From the NCBI GenBank assembly GCA_045863555.1, contig BTUU01000018.1, forward strand, positions 62,001 to 126,000: 64,000 bases of DNA. The letters are read 5' to 3'. The translations under genes and the position numbers were made by a program. Shown here in pieces: positions 46,093-54,347 of this stretch (positions within the stretch are counted from its first letter, which is position 1; every line of letters begins with the position of its first letter). The notes under the pieces were generated by a model. That model had not been told where the DNA came from. It saw only the letters and a list, made by a program, of their open reading frames with translations, and ran no database searches. Origin of the DNA: JACRLV01 sp045863555 (GTDB lineage: Bacteria; Planctomycetota; Phycisphaerae; UBA1845; Fen-1342).

Positions 46093-47016
46093 ATGATGTC
46101 CGATCGCGTGAAACAGATTCTCGGCTGGTACGAAGCCGACAACCCCGGCGTCCTTGCGAACCTGCGTCGTCTCATCGGCCACGGCCGCCTCGCCGACACG
46201 GGCAAATTCGTCATCCTGCCCGTCGACCAGGGCTTCGAGCACGGCCCGGCCCGCAGCTTCGCCCCGAATCCGGCCGGGTATGACCCGCTCTACCACTACC
46301 AGCTCGCGATCGACTCGGGCTGCAACGCCTACGCCGCGCCGCTGGGCTTCATCGAGGCAGGAGCGCGGACCTTCGCCGGCGAAATCCCGCTCATCCTGAA
46401 GGTCAACAACAACGAATCGCTCTTCTCCAGCCGCAACCCGTCGCAGGCGATCACCGCGTCGATCGACCACGCGCTCCGCCTCGGCTGCTGCGCCATCGGC
46501 TTCACGATCTACCCCGGTTCGGCTCTCGCGCAGCAGGCGTACGAGCAGCTCAACGCGCTGGCCGAGGAGGCCAAGACCGCCGGCCTCGTCGTCGTCTGCT
46601 GGAGCTACCCGCGCGGCGAACAGCTCAGCAAGGAGGGCGAGACCGCGATCGACGTCGCCTGCTACGCGGCCCAGATCGCCTGCCAGCTCGGCGCGCACAT
46701 CGTCAAGGTCAAGCCCCCGACGCCGAACGTCGAGCAGGCCGAGGCCAAGAAGGTCTACCAGAAACATCAGATTCCGATCGAGACGCTCGCCGAGCGCGTC
46801 AAGCACGTCGTCCAGAGCGCCTTCGACGGCCGGCGCATCGTGATCTTCTCCGGCGGCGCGGCGAAGGAAGACAACGCAATCTACGAGGAAATCCGCGGTA
46901 TCCGCGACGGCGGCGGCTTCGGCTCGATCATCGGCCGCAATGCGTTCCAGCGGCCGCGGGCGGACGCAATCGCGATGCTGCACAAGATCATGGACATTTA
47001 CGCGGGGAAGAAGTAG
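46093..47016 (+). CDS. fbaB: Class I fructose-bisphosphate aldolase (FbaB/DhnA type)
   Basis: A 307-residue cytoplasmic Schiff-base aldolase that splits or forms fructose 1,6-bisphosphate in glycolysis and gluconeogenesis. It has the FbaB motifs ILPVDQGFEHGP, YHYQLAIDSG, TIYPGS, PRGEQLSKEGETAIDVACYAA, the Schiff-base lysine in HIVKVKPP, and SGGAAKEDN near the C-terminus. GGAGG lies eight bases before ATG 46093. It is transcribed away from the VWA gene and followed by an unrelated small gene. Confidence 0.9.
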   Translation: MMSDRVKQILGWYEADNPGVLANLRRLIGHGRLADTGKFVILPVDQGFEHGPARSFAPNPAGYDPLYHYQLAIDSGCNAYAAPLGFIEAGARTFAGEIPLILKVNNNESLFSSRNPSQAITASIDHALRLGCCAIGFTIYPGSALAQQAYEQLNALAEEAKTAGLVVVCWSYPRGEQLSKEGETAIDVACYAAQIACQLGAHIVKVKPPTPNVEQAEAKKVYQKHQIPIETLAERVKHVVQSAFDGRRIVIFSGGAAKEDNAIYEEIRGIRDGGGFGSIIGRNAFQRPRADAIAMLHKIMDIYAGKK

Positions 47017-47049
47017 CCCGGCGGTTCCGCAGCGGACAGAGGGATTTCG

Positions 47050-47706
47050 ATGATGACCCCGGCGGAATGGCGTCGCGCGTGGCCGCCGGGGCATCTCATG
47101 CGCCCGATCGATCGACCGGACCTCCCGCCCGGCGCCCGGGCGTTCGCGCGAGACTACGGCCTTCCGAGCGTCCTGATCTTCGAGATCGAGGGAGCGTCCG
47201 CCTGCAGGCCGTTTGAATGGCGGTTTCACCCACTCGAGAAGGAACTCGTCCCGTTCACCAAGCTCCTGCGGCGCGCAGAGTGGGGCGACGACGATGACGC
47301 GCGTCTTAACGAGTTGTGGTCCGATCAGCTCATGATCGCGGACGAGGAATTCTGTAACGGTAATGCCGCCATCTGCGTACATTCCTCACTCGAGCACATC
47401 AGTCGGCTTGACTGGGAAATCGAGGATGCCGGCAACTTCGTAAACACCAGCATCGCTCAATTCGCCGAGTCGATGCTGACTCTCGTTGGGTGGTGCGAGA
47501 AGCACGGCCGCGGCTCTTTTTCGGATCGGAAGGCGAACGTGCAACAACTTCTCGGCGCGCTGGGACAAATTGACGCGAATGCGATAACCAGGGCGCGATC
47601 CCTCCCGCCGATGTGGCCGATCCTCATCGAGGGCGTCATCACCTACGAAGGCACGGATCGCTGCGATGTCACGAGCGATCCCACTCGCTCGAAGTCACGA
47701 TTCTGA
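47050..47706 (+). CDS. Uncharacterised protein, possibly SUKH-like
   Basis: A 218-residue soluble protein starting at ATG 47050 with GAGGGA upstream. No membrane segment or catalytic motif is seen. The segment GNFVNTSIAQFAESMLTLVGW, following an acidic SRLDWEIEDA strand, resembles the VNSSxxxFxxFL core of SUKH-type immunity proteins, which neutralise toxins in polymorphic toxin systems. Resemblance by eye is weak. No toxin gene adjoins it. Codon use is less GC-biased than in its neighbours, hinting at transfer. A long palindrome follows at 47739-47789. Confidence 0.45.
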   Translation: MMTPAEWRRAWPPGHLMRPIDRPDLPPGARAFARDYGLPSVLIFEIEGASACRPFEWRFHPLEKELVPFTKLLRRAEWGDDDDARLNELWSDQLMIADEEFCNGNAAICVHSSLEHISRLDWEIEDAGNFVNTSIAQFAESMLTLVGWCEKHGRGSFSDRKANVQQLLGALGQIDANAITRARSLPPMWPILIEGVITYEGTDRCDVTSDPTRSKSRF

Positions 47707-47738
47707 GCCGCGAGCGACGTGATTCCCGATATCCTGCT

Positions 47739-47789
47739 CGTAGTGCAACGCTCCGCTCTGCACGTGCAAAGCGGAGCTTTTGCACTACG
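47739..47789. repeat. 51-nt near-perfect palindrome
   Basis: The arms CGTAGTGCAA (47739-47748) and TTGCACTACG (47780-47789) pair fully. The inner GCTCCGCT (47750-47757) pairs with AGCGGAGC (47770-47777), and the centre TGCACGTGCA (47759-47768) is itself palindromic. No T run follows on either strand. It could be a rho-independent-like barrier, a transposon-derived repeat, or a protein-binding site. Confidence 0.6.
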
Positions 47790-47828
47790 CGGTTGGCAAT
47801 GAATCGCGCACGGTGATTTGGTCCCCGC

Positions 47829-47834
47829 TATCCT
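47829..47834 (+). promoter_or_regulatory. -10-like element, leaderless start of the TIGR03663-like gene
   Basis: TATCCT begins 14 bases before the ATG at 47843, the same spacing as at 28982. A GAAGGG touches the ATG and is too close to act as a normal Shine-Dalgarno. Confidence 0.35.
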
Positions 47835-47842
47835 CTGAAGGG

Positions 47843-49561
47843 ATGTCTCGCGCCGTCTATTGGGCCTTGATTGTCGCCGCGCTCGCGCTTGGCTTCTGGC
47901 TGCGCGCGGGCGAACTCTCCCTGCGCCCGATGCACACCGACGAGGCCGTGCACGCGGAGAAATTCCGCCGGCTCTGGCTCGAAAACACTTACCGATACAA
48001 TCCCGAGGAATACCACGGCCCGACGCTCTATTACGCGACGCTCCCCATCGTCTGGCTCACCGGCGTGAAGGATTTCGAGACCACGACCGAGGCGATGTAC
48101 CGCACCGTCCCGCTCATCTTCACGCTCGGACTCATCGCCCTCCTCCCGCTCGTCGCTGACGGCCTCGGCCGCCGGGCGACCGCGTGGGCCGCACTGCTCA
48201 CGGCCGTCTCGCCTGCGTTCGTCTTCTACGGCCGGTATTACATCCAGGAACCGCTGTTCGTGTTCTTCACGTTCGCGGCGATTGCGTTCGGTTGGCGGTT
48301 TTTCCGCTCGCGTGGCGTGATCTGGGCGATTCTGGCGGGCATCGCCGTCGGCCTCGTCCACGCGACGAAGGAGACAGCGATCATCCAGCTCGGCTGCATC
48401 GCGGCGTCGCTCGTGCTCACGTGGCGGCTTTCGCGGCGAATCGTGCAGCCGCCCTCGGTTGCGAGTGCGGCGGTCGAGTCGCCCGCGGTCGTGGACTTTC
48501 CTCTTCGCGCTTTCTCTCGCTCACCCGTCCGAACCTGGACCGGCGTGCTCCTCGGCGTCGTCTTCGCCGTCCTGACATCCGTCGCGTTCTACTCCAGTTT
48601 CTTTACGTACGCGGACGGCCCGGAGGATTCGATCAAAACGTACCTCACGTACTTCGACCGCGCCGGAAATCACGGCCTGCACAACCAGCCCTGGTATTTC
48701 TACCTGCACCGGCTGCTCTACATCCGCTGGTCGCCCGGCCCGGCGTGGAGTGAAGGGGCGATTGTCGTGGCCGCGCTGATCGGCGGCTTGGTTGCATTTC
48801 GGGCGATCCGTCGAAAGGCCGCCGCCGCCGCGCCCGGCGAATCGACAGCTCCGACGGAAGGCGCCGCCGCACCCCAGCACGACGCTCCCGACACGGGCCT
48901 GCTCCTCTTGCTGGCCCTTTACACGCTGCTCCTGACCGCCGCGTACACGGTCATCTCGTACAAGACCACCTGGTGCATGCTCGGCTTTCTGCACGGCATG
49001 ATCCTGCTCGCGGGCGTCGGCATCGCCGCGATCCTCCGCGCCGCGCGCGACCGCGACGAACGCGCCGTCGTCGTCCTCATCGGCCTCGCGGCTGCGGCGC
49101 ACCTCGCGTGGCAGGCGGACCGGGCGAATTCGCCGAAGTTCTGCGCCAGCAACTACAACCCCTACGTCTACGCCCACCCGGTCAACGACCTGCTGAACCT
49201 GCCGCGCTGGCTCGAAAAGCTCGCGGCCGTCGACCCCGCCGGCCGCGACCTGCTCATCAAGGTCTACACACCCGACGCCTGGCCGGTGCCGTGGTATCTG
49301 CGGCACTTCCGGAACGTCGGCTACTGGGAGCATCCGCCGGCCGTGGCGGGGGGCGAAGCCGCCGGCGACGCGCTGAGCAGCGCCGATGCACCGGTCGTGA
49401 TCGTCTGGCCGGAACTCGTCGCCGAATTCGAAGCCGCCCGGCGCGACGAGTACCAGTCCAGCCTCATCGGTCTGCGCCCGGGCGTCGTGCTCAGCGTTTA
49501 CACGCGGCGCTCGCTCTACGACGCATTCGTGGCGCGGGAAACCGGGCTGAACCACCCCTGA
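47843..49561 (+). CDS. TIGR03663-type GT-C membrane protein
   Basis: A 572-residue, about ten-helix membrane protein. The first loop has the signature RPMHTDEAVHAEKFRRLWL, with the acidic pair of GT-C glycosyltransferases, and then YRYNPEEYHGPTLYY, characteristic of TIGR03663 proteins (related to archaeal Agl23). These are associated with flippase or glycan-transfer functions, but the reaction is not proven. A variable Ala/Pro linker lies near residues 335-350. The C-terminal ~140 residues are soluble and may face the periplasm. Confidence 0.78.
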   Translation: MSRAVYWALIVAALALGFWLRAGELSLRPMHTDEAVHAEKFRRLWLENTYRYNPEEYHGPTLYYATLPIVWLTGVKDFETTTEAMYRTVPLIFTLGLIALLPLVADGLGRRATAWAALLTAVSPAFVFYGRYYIQEPLFVFFTFAAIAFGWRFFRSRGVIWAILAGIAVGLVHATKETAIIQLGCIAASLVLTWRLSRRIVQPPSVASAAVESPAVVDFPLRAFSRSPVRTWTGVLLGVVFAVLTSVAFYSSFFTYADGPEDSIKTYLTYFDRAGNHGLHNQPWYFYLHRLLYIRWSPGPAWSEGAIVVAALIGGLVAFRAIRRKAAAAAPGESTAPTEGAAAPQHDAPDTGLLLLLALYTLLLTAAYTVISYKTTWCMLGFLHGMILLAGVGIAAILRAARDRDERAVVVLIGLAAAAHLAWQADRANSPKFCASNYNPYVYAHPVNDLLNLPRWLEKLAAVDPAGRDLLIKVYTPDAWPVPWYLRHFRNVGYWEHPPAVAGGEAAGDALSSADAPVVIVWPELVAEFEAARRDEYQSSLIGLRPGVVLSVYTRRSLYDAFVARETGLNHP

Positions 49562-49705
49562 AAGCGCTTTGTCGGCCATCCGGCCGCTCCGGCCTGACAG
49601 CCTCTCAGGCGATGCGGTTCCAGCGGAACCCCGAATTTGCCCTTCCCGGGTTCGTGTGATGGCAGTAGCATGCAACTATCATTTCACGTCAACTGGAGTA
49701 TGGCC

Positions 49706-51058
49706 ATGCCACGCGGACTCGTCTCGCTGCTCGCGGCCGCCCTGGTCGTCGAATCTGCTCTTGCCCAACCCTGCCCGCCCGAGTGGTGCGACGTCGGCAG
49801 TTTTCACGGCTCACCCGCAGTGGTCCGCGCTCTCGCCCGATTCGACGACGGCACGGGCGAGAAGATCTATGCCGCCGGGGTTTTCGATACCGTCGGCAAC
49901 CGCTACGCGGAGAATCTGGCAGTGTTCGATGGCCGGCAGTGGCGTTCCATTCTTCCCGGGACGGACGGCGAAGTGCGCACGCTTCGTGTTTTGGACGACG
50001 GCAGCGGCCCGGCGCTCTTTGTCGGTGGCCGCTTTCAGAACGCCGGCGGCCAGCCCGCGGCGCTGCTCGCAAAATATGACGGATGGACATGGACGCCCGT
50101 GCCGGGTCTCGCGAACTATCCCGGCACGCTCGCGAGCTGGACGACCGTTTATGACGTGGTGACCTGGGATCGCGGCGGCGGTCCGGAACTATACGTTGGC
50201 GGCTTTTTCGGCCTCGCGGGCTCGACGAACCCCGTGTCCGTCGCCCGTCGCACGGGGGAGGGCTTCGAGCCGCTTGGGACCGGGCTGACGGCGACGCCGT
50301 TCCAGAGCATCATCGGCGTCGGCGCGCTGCGCGTGATCGATCTGGGCGACGGCCCGGCGCTCTATGTCGGGGGCACATTCGCAACGGCCGGCGGCGTCGA
50401 CGCGCGCAACATCGCCCGCTGGAATGGCAGCGCCTGGTCGGGGCTCGGACCCGGGCTCGCCGAATCCGGCGCTGACGGCTATGTCGTTCCCACGGTGACG
50501 GCGATCCTGCCGGACGGCGATTCCGGCGCGCTGCTCGTCGCGGGCGATTTCGAGGTAAGCGGCGTCGCGGGCGTGGCTCGCTGGGATGGTGCTGCGTGGA
50601 GCGTGCTCCCCGGCGACTTCGCACCGAACGGGGCAGGACGGATCACGGTTATCGAAAACGGACCCGATGCCGGTCTCTATGCCCACGGCCGTTTCCTGAC
50701 CCTCGATGGTCAGCCCGCGACCGGAATCGCGCGCTGGACGGGCAGCCGCTGGTCGAACGTCGGGCCGGCCATCCCGAATCAGGGCCTCAACGACCTGATC
50801 GACGTCGTCGATCACCGGGGGCCGGCTATCCTCGCGGCCGGTCGCACCCTCTTTGGTTCGTCGTCTACGCCGATTGCGCGCCGCGGTGCGCTCCTCGGCG
50901 ATCTGGACTGTAGCGGCGAAGTCGGGCTGCCCGATCTCGCGATCCTGCTCACCGCCTTCGGCGTTTCCCCCGAAGGCGATCTCAACGGCGACGGTTCGAC
51001 GTCCCTCGAAGACCTGGCGATCCTGCTGTCGAAATTCGGAAACGCCTGCGGCGCGTAA
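49706..51058 (+). CDS. Secreted propeller-like protein with dockerin tail, copy 1
   Basis: A 450-residue exported protein and the first of three tandem paralogues. A signal peptide (about 1-18, ending SALAQ) is followed by a mature N-terminus with a CPPEWC Cys pair. About seven repeats of roughly 50-60 residues follow, each with a GPALYVGGxF strand and an IARWNGSAWSxLG strand, as expected of a beta-propeller. The C-terminal dockerin-like module (about 396-450) is DLDCSGEVGLPDLAILLTAFG then DLNGDGSTSLEDL and ends NACGA. ATG 49706 fits GGAG at 49695; ATG 49700 is too close to it. Ligand unknown. Confidence 0.75.
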   Translation: MPRGLVSLLAAALVVESALAQPCPPEWCDVGSFHGSPAVVRALARFDDGTGEKIYAAGVFDTVGNRYAENLAVFDGRQWRSILPGTDGEVRTLRVLDDGSGPALFVGGRFQNAGGQPAALLAKYDGWTWTPVPGLANYPGTLASWTTVYDVVTWDRGGGPELYVGGFFGLAGSTNPVSVARRTGEGFEPLGTGLTATPFQSIIGVGALRVIDLGDGPALYVGGTFATAGGVDARNIARWNGSAWSGLGPGLAESGADGYVVPTVTAILPDGDSGALLVAGDFEVSGVAGVARWDGAAWSVLPGDFAPNGAGRITVIENGPDAGLYAHGRFLTLDGQPATGIARWTGSRWSNVGPAIPNQGLNDLIDVVDHRGPAILAAGRTLFGSSSTPIARRGALLGDLDCSGEVGLPDLAILLTAFGVSPEGDLNGDGSTSLEDLAILLSKFGNACGA

Positions 51059-51186
51059 TTTACGTGCGATGGACGGCCCGCGCGGCAGTCCTAGCGAAAA
51101 AAAAAACGCTTCTCTGCGCCTTGACTTTGACATACCTACGGGCGATCCTCAAGGAAGATGGTAAGTCCAAGTCGACGGGGGCAGGC

Positions 51187-52554
51187 ATGATGAACCGAAT
51201 TCTCTGTTCCGCGGCAACCGTATTCGCGGTCGTCGCGACCGGGCACTCCCAGCCGGTGTGCGAGCCCGATTGGTGCCGCGTGAATGCGTCGTTTGAGTCG
51301 CCCTGTCCGGCCACCATTCGCGCATTCGCGTGGTTCGACGATGGAACCGGCCCGAAACTCTACGCCGGCGGGCGGTTTAACGCGATCGGCGGTGCGCCCG
51401 CCGAGAATCTCGCGATCTGGAATGGCGGGCAGTGGCTGCCGGTCATTCCGGGAACCGATGCGGAAATCACGGCGCTGCGGGTGCTCGACGACGGAAGCGG
51501 TCCCGCCCTCTATGTCGGCGGGCGATTCGGGAGTGCCGGAGGCATGCCCGCCACGCTGCTCGCGAAATTCGACGGGCTCGCGTGGACGCCGATCCCGGGG
51601 ATCACGCGCGATCCCATCACCGACGCCTTTTCGTCCATATCCGACATGGTCATCTGGGACGCCGGAGCGGGTCCCGAGCTCTACGTCGGAGGCTTCATCG
51701 GCCTTCCCGGAATTCGTCAGTCGATCGGAGTGGCCCGACTGACGCCGTCGGGGTTCGCGACGCTTGGTTCGGGAATCAGCGGTGTGACCACTTTTTCCCT
51801 GGTTGGCGTCGGGTCGCTTCAACCGGCGGATCTCGGTGACGGCCCCGCGCTCTACGTCGGCGGTACATTTCGGAATGCCGGCGGGTTGTCCTCGCCGAAC
51901 ATCGCCCGCTGGGATGGACAGAACTGGTCCGCCGTCGGCGCGGGGCTTCCTGAAGACACGCGCGACGGCAGCATCGTTCCGACCGTCCGTTCGATTCTGC
52001 CGGCCATGGACGGCGGCACACCGGTCCTCCTCGCCGCCGGAGACTTCATCCTCGATTCCATCCGTGGCGTTGCCCGCTGGGACGGCCAGACATGGACGTC
52101 GTTTCCCGGTGACTTTCAGCCGTATCCGGCAAAGCTGAAATTCGTCTCCGAGGGAGTGGAACCCGGCCTGATTGCATACGGCCCATTCACGTCGATTGAC
52201 GGCGCACCGTTCTCCGGCATCGCCCGGTGGGACGGAACTGGTTGGACGAACGTCGGCGAGCCAATCTCGCATTTCGGGATCAACGCGCTGGTCGAATTCG
52301 ATGATGGGCGCGGGCCCGCGTTGTTGGCGGGAGGCGCTGCGTTCTTCGACGGCTGTGCCGGCCAGCCACTCGCACGCTATGGCCGTCTCCAGGGCGACCT
52401 CGACTGCGATGGCGCGGTCAGTCTCGCCGATCTGGCCGTGCTTCTATCGGCCTTCGGCGTCTCCGACGCCGGCGACCTCGACTCCGACGGCCAGACGACG
52501 CTTGAGGACCTGACGATCCTGCTGTCGAAGTTCGGAAACGCCTGCGGCGCGTAG
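51187..52554 (+). CDS. Secreted propeller-like protein with dockerin tail, copy 2
   Basis: A 455-residue paralogue of the preceding gene, with signal peptide (about 1-21), CEPDWC Cys pair at the mature N-terminus, and repeats such as GPALYVGGRFGSAGG and NIARWDGQNWSAVGAGL. The dockerin-like end is DLDCDGAVSLADLAVLLSAFG then DLDSDGQTTLEDL, again finishing NACGA. It shares the same repeat order as copy 1, so the pair arose by tandem duplication. The start is ATG 51187 (or 51190). An A10 tract lies 80 bases upstream. Confidence 0.75.
   Translation: MMNRILCSAATVFAVVATGHSQPVCEPDWCRVNASFESPCPATIRAFAWFDDGTGPKLYAGGRFNAIGGAPAENLAIWNGGQWLPVIPGTDAEITALRVLDDGSGPALYVGGRFGSAGGMPATLLAKFDGLAWTPIPGITRDPITDAFSSISDMVIWDAGAGPELYVGGFIGLPGIRQSIGVARLTPSGFATLGSGISGVTTFSLVGVGSLQPADLGDGPALYVGGTFRNAGGLSSPNIARWDGQNWSAVGAGLPEDTRDGSIVPTVRSILPAMDGGTPVLLAAGDFILDSIRGVARWDGQTWTSFPGDFQPYPAKLKFVSEGVEPGLIAYGPFTSIDGAPFSGIARWDGTGWTNVGEPISHFGINALVEFDDGRGPALLAGGAAFFDGCAGQPLARYGRLQGDLDCDGAVSLADLAVLLSAFGVSDAGDLDSDGQTTLEDLTILLSKFGNACGA
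52471..52502 (+). repeat. 32-base direct repeat shared with 54061-54092
   Basis: The DNA encoding the second dockerin loop is identical at 52471-52502 (copy 2) and 54061-54092 (copy 3), in genes that differ elsewhere. It marks recent duplication or gene conversion of the tail. Confidence 0.8.
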
Positions 52555-52645
52555 GGGAAGAGGTGAATGTCCTCCGACGAGCCTTGCACAGGGCGACCCT
52601 CCGTTGGTGATCGGCCACCGCTGCCCGCTGACCCGTGAATGACAC

Positions 52646-52674
52646 TTGCTTTCTCACTTGCAGCGGCGAATACT
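52646..52674 (+). promoter_or_regulatory. Possible promoter of copy 3
   Basis: TTGCTT (52646-52651) and AATACT (52669-52674) have a 17-base spacer, about 95 bases before the chosen start of copy 3. The remaining gap between copies 2 and 3 shows no gene. Confidence 0.35.
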
Positions 52675-52767
52675 CAGGGAGCAGGTCAAATGCCCGTCGA
52701 GGTTCGGTCGGCGGGCGTCGTCTCGCGGTCTGCCATCACATCACGACTCGATCGAGGAATGCGACCG

Positions 52768-54144
52768 ATGAGAACAAACCTGGTTGGCGTCTTCGCCGCA
52801 TTGCTCCTGAGCGCTGCACCGCCCGTCGCCGCGCAAACGCCGTGTGAACCGGATTGGTGCGCCGTCGGCGGACCGTTCAGCGAAGAGGCCATCCTGTTTT
52901 CTCTCGCCGTCTTCAACGCCGGTGATGGTCCAAAGCTTTACGCCGGCGGGGAGTTCTACGAGGTCGAAGGCCGGCCCGCCCGAAATCTCGCCGCCTGGGA
53001 CGGCCGCCGATGGACGCCGGTCGATTCCGACGCGAACCGGCGGGTAACGATGCTCAAGGTGATCGACGAGGAAACTGGCCCGGTGCTCTATGTGGGCGGT
53101 TCCTCCTATTCCGCGGAAGAGGGTACGACAGTCTTCTTTGCGAAATTCGACGGGGTGTCCTGGACCCCGATTCCGGGGCTCCTTCGCGATCCCGGCTGGT
53201 TTACGTCCGGCGTCTACGACGTCGCATGGTTTGATTCCGGCGGCGGACCTGAGCTGTACGTTGGCGGATGGTTCACAATCGCCGGTAATCCGCCCGGCGG
53301 CCGGGCGATCGCTCGGCTCACGGCCTCCGGGTTTGAACCGCTCGGCACCGGGCTGACGCCGATCCCGGGCTATACGCTCGGAGTGGGCGCGCTTCAGGTC
53401 TTCGATGACGGCTTGGGGGCTGCGCTCTACGTCGGCGGCTCGTTTCTCGACGCGGGCGGGCACCGCGTGCGAAACGTCGCCCGTTGGGATGGCCGGAACT
53501 GGTCGCCGGTGGGGGCCGGTCTCCCCGAGTCCTATCCCATCGTCTATGCGCCAACGGTCTCGTCACTCGTGCCGTGGTCCGACGAGGATGGTCCCGTCCT
53601 GCTTGCCTGCGGCGACATCGTGGTCGGGGCGCGGCAGGGCATCGCGGGGTGGCGCGGGACGCAGTGGATCGCGGACTACGGGCATTTCCTCCCCGACGGC
53701 GTGATTCGCCTCCGTGCGGTCGATCTCGGCGAGGGGCCGACGCTCGTCGCAAGCGGCCGCTTCACGTCGGTTGATGGTCAGCCCGCGCCGTTTCTCGCGC
53801 GACGCCAGGGTGACGCCTGGGAACCCATCGGGTTTGGGCTGCTGCGAACCGATACCGTCGCCCTGGAATCGGTGGCGTTTGATGATGGCCGCGGGCCGGC
53901 CCTGTTCGTCGGCGGCCGCCGCTTCGGTCACACCGAGTGGCCGTCCGCACAGGTGCCCATCGGTCGTTTCGGCGTGGTCCGCGCCGACCTGGATTGTGAC
54001 GGCGCCGTGTCAATCACGGACCTGACGATTCTGCTCTCCGCCTTCGAGGAATCCGACGGCGGCGACCTCGACTCCGACGGCCAGACGACGCTCGAAGACC
54101 TGGCGATCCTGCTGTCGAAGTTTGGAAACGAGTGTGGCGAATAG
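52768..54144 (+). CDS. Secreted propeller-like protein with dockerin tail, copy 3
   Basis: A 458-residue paralogue of copies 1 and 2: signal peptide (about 1-22, ending PPVAAQ), CEPDWC, the same series of ALYVGG and VARWDGRNWSPVG repeats, and a dockerin-like tail (DLDCDGAVSITDLTILLSAFE, then DLDSDGQTTLEDL) ending NECGE. The first loop has Glu in place of the usual Gly after F. ATG 52768 has GAGGA nine bases upstream; an earlier ATG at 52759 would lack that spacing. The end of its DNA is identical to copy 2 over 32 bases. Confidence 0.75.
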   Translation: MRTNLVGVFAALLLSAAPPVAAQTPCEPDWCAVGGPFSEEAILFSLAVFNAGDGPKLYAGGEFYEVEGRPARNLAAWDGRRWTPVDSDANRRVTMLKVIDEETGPVLYVGGSSYSAEEGTTVFFAKFDGVSWTPIPGLLRDPGWFTSGVYDVAWFDSGGGPELYVGGWFTIAGNPPGGRAIARLTASGFEPLGTGLTPIPGYTLGVGALQVFDDGLGAALYVGGSFLDAGGHRVRNVARWDGRNWSPVGAGLPESYPIVYAPTVSSLVPWSDEDGPVLLACGDIVVGARQGIAGWRGTQWIADYGHFLPDGVIRLRAVDLGEGPTLVASGRFTSVDGQPAPFLARRQGDAWEPIGFGLLRTDTVALESVAFDDGRGPALFVGGRRFGHTEWPSAQVPIGRFGVVRADLDCDGAVSITDLTILLSAFEESDGGDLDSDGQTTLEDLAILLSKFGNECGE

Positions 54145-54328
54145 GCGCATAGACGGTCAGAACAGAACGGGACGGCGTTCGTCCGTCGTCACAAACCGGT
54201 CGCAGGGCTGGGCCCCGCGCCTCAAAACCCGCTTCCGCCCTCGAATATACGCCCATCGTCCCTCCGGTCGACGCTTTTCCAGCTCCTTTGGCACGCCGCT
54301 TGCCCGTCCCACGCCGGAGCGGCGCCGC

Positions 54329-54334
54329 TACAAT
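54329..54334 (+). promoter_or_regulatory. -10-like element at the nuoD start
   Basis: TACAAT lies 14 to 19 bases before ATG 54348 and overlaps the alternative ATG at 54333. It argues for the downstream start and a very short leader. The gap before it (54145-54328) holds no gene. Confidence 0.3.
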
Positions 54335-54347
54335 GCGCCGAACGACC

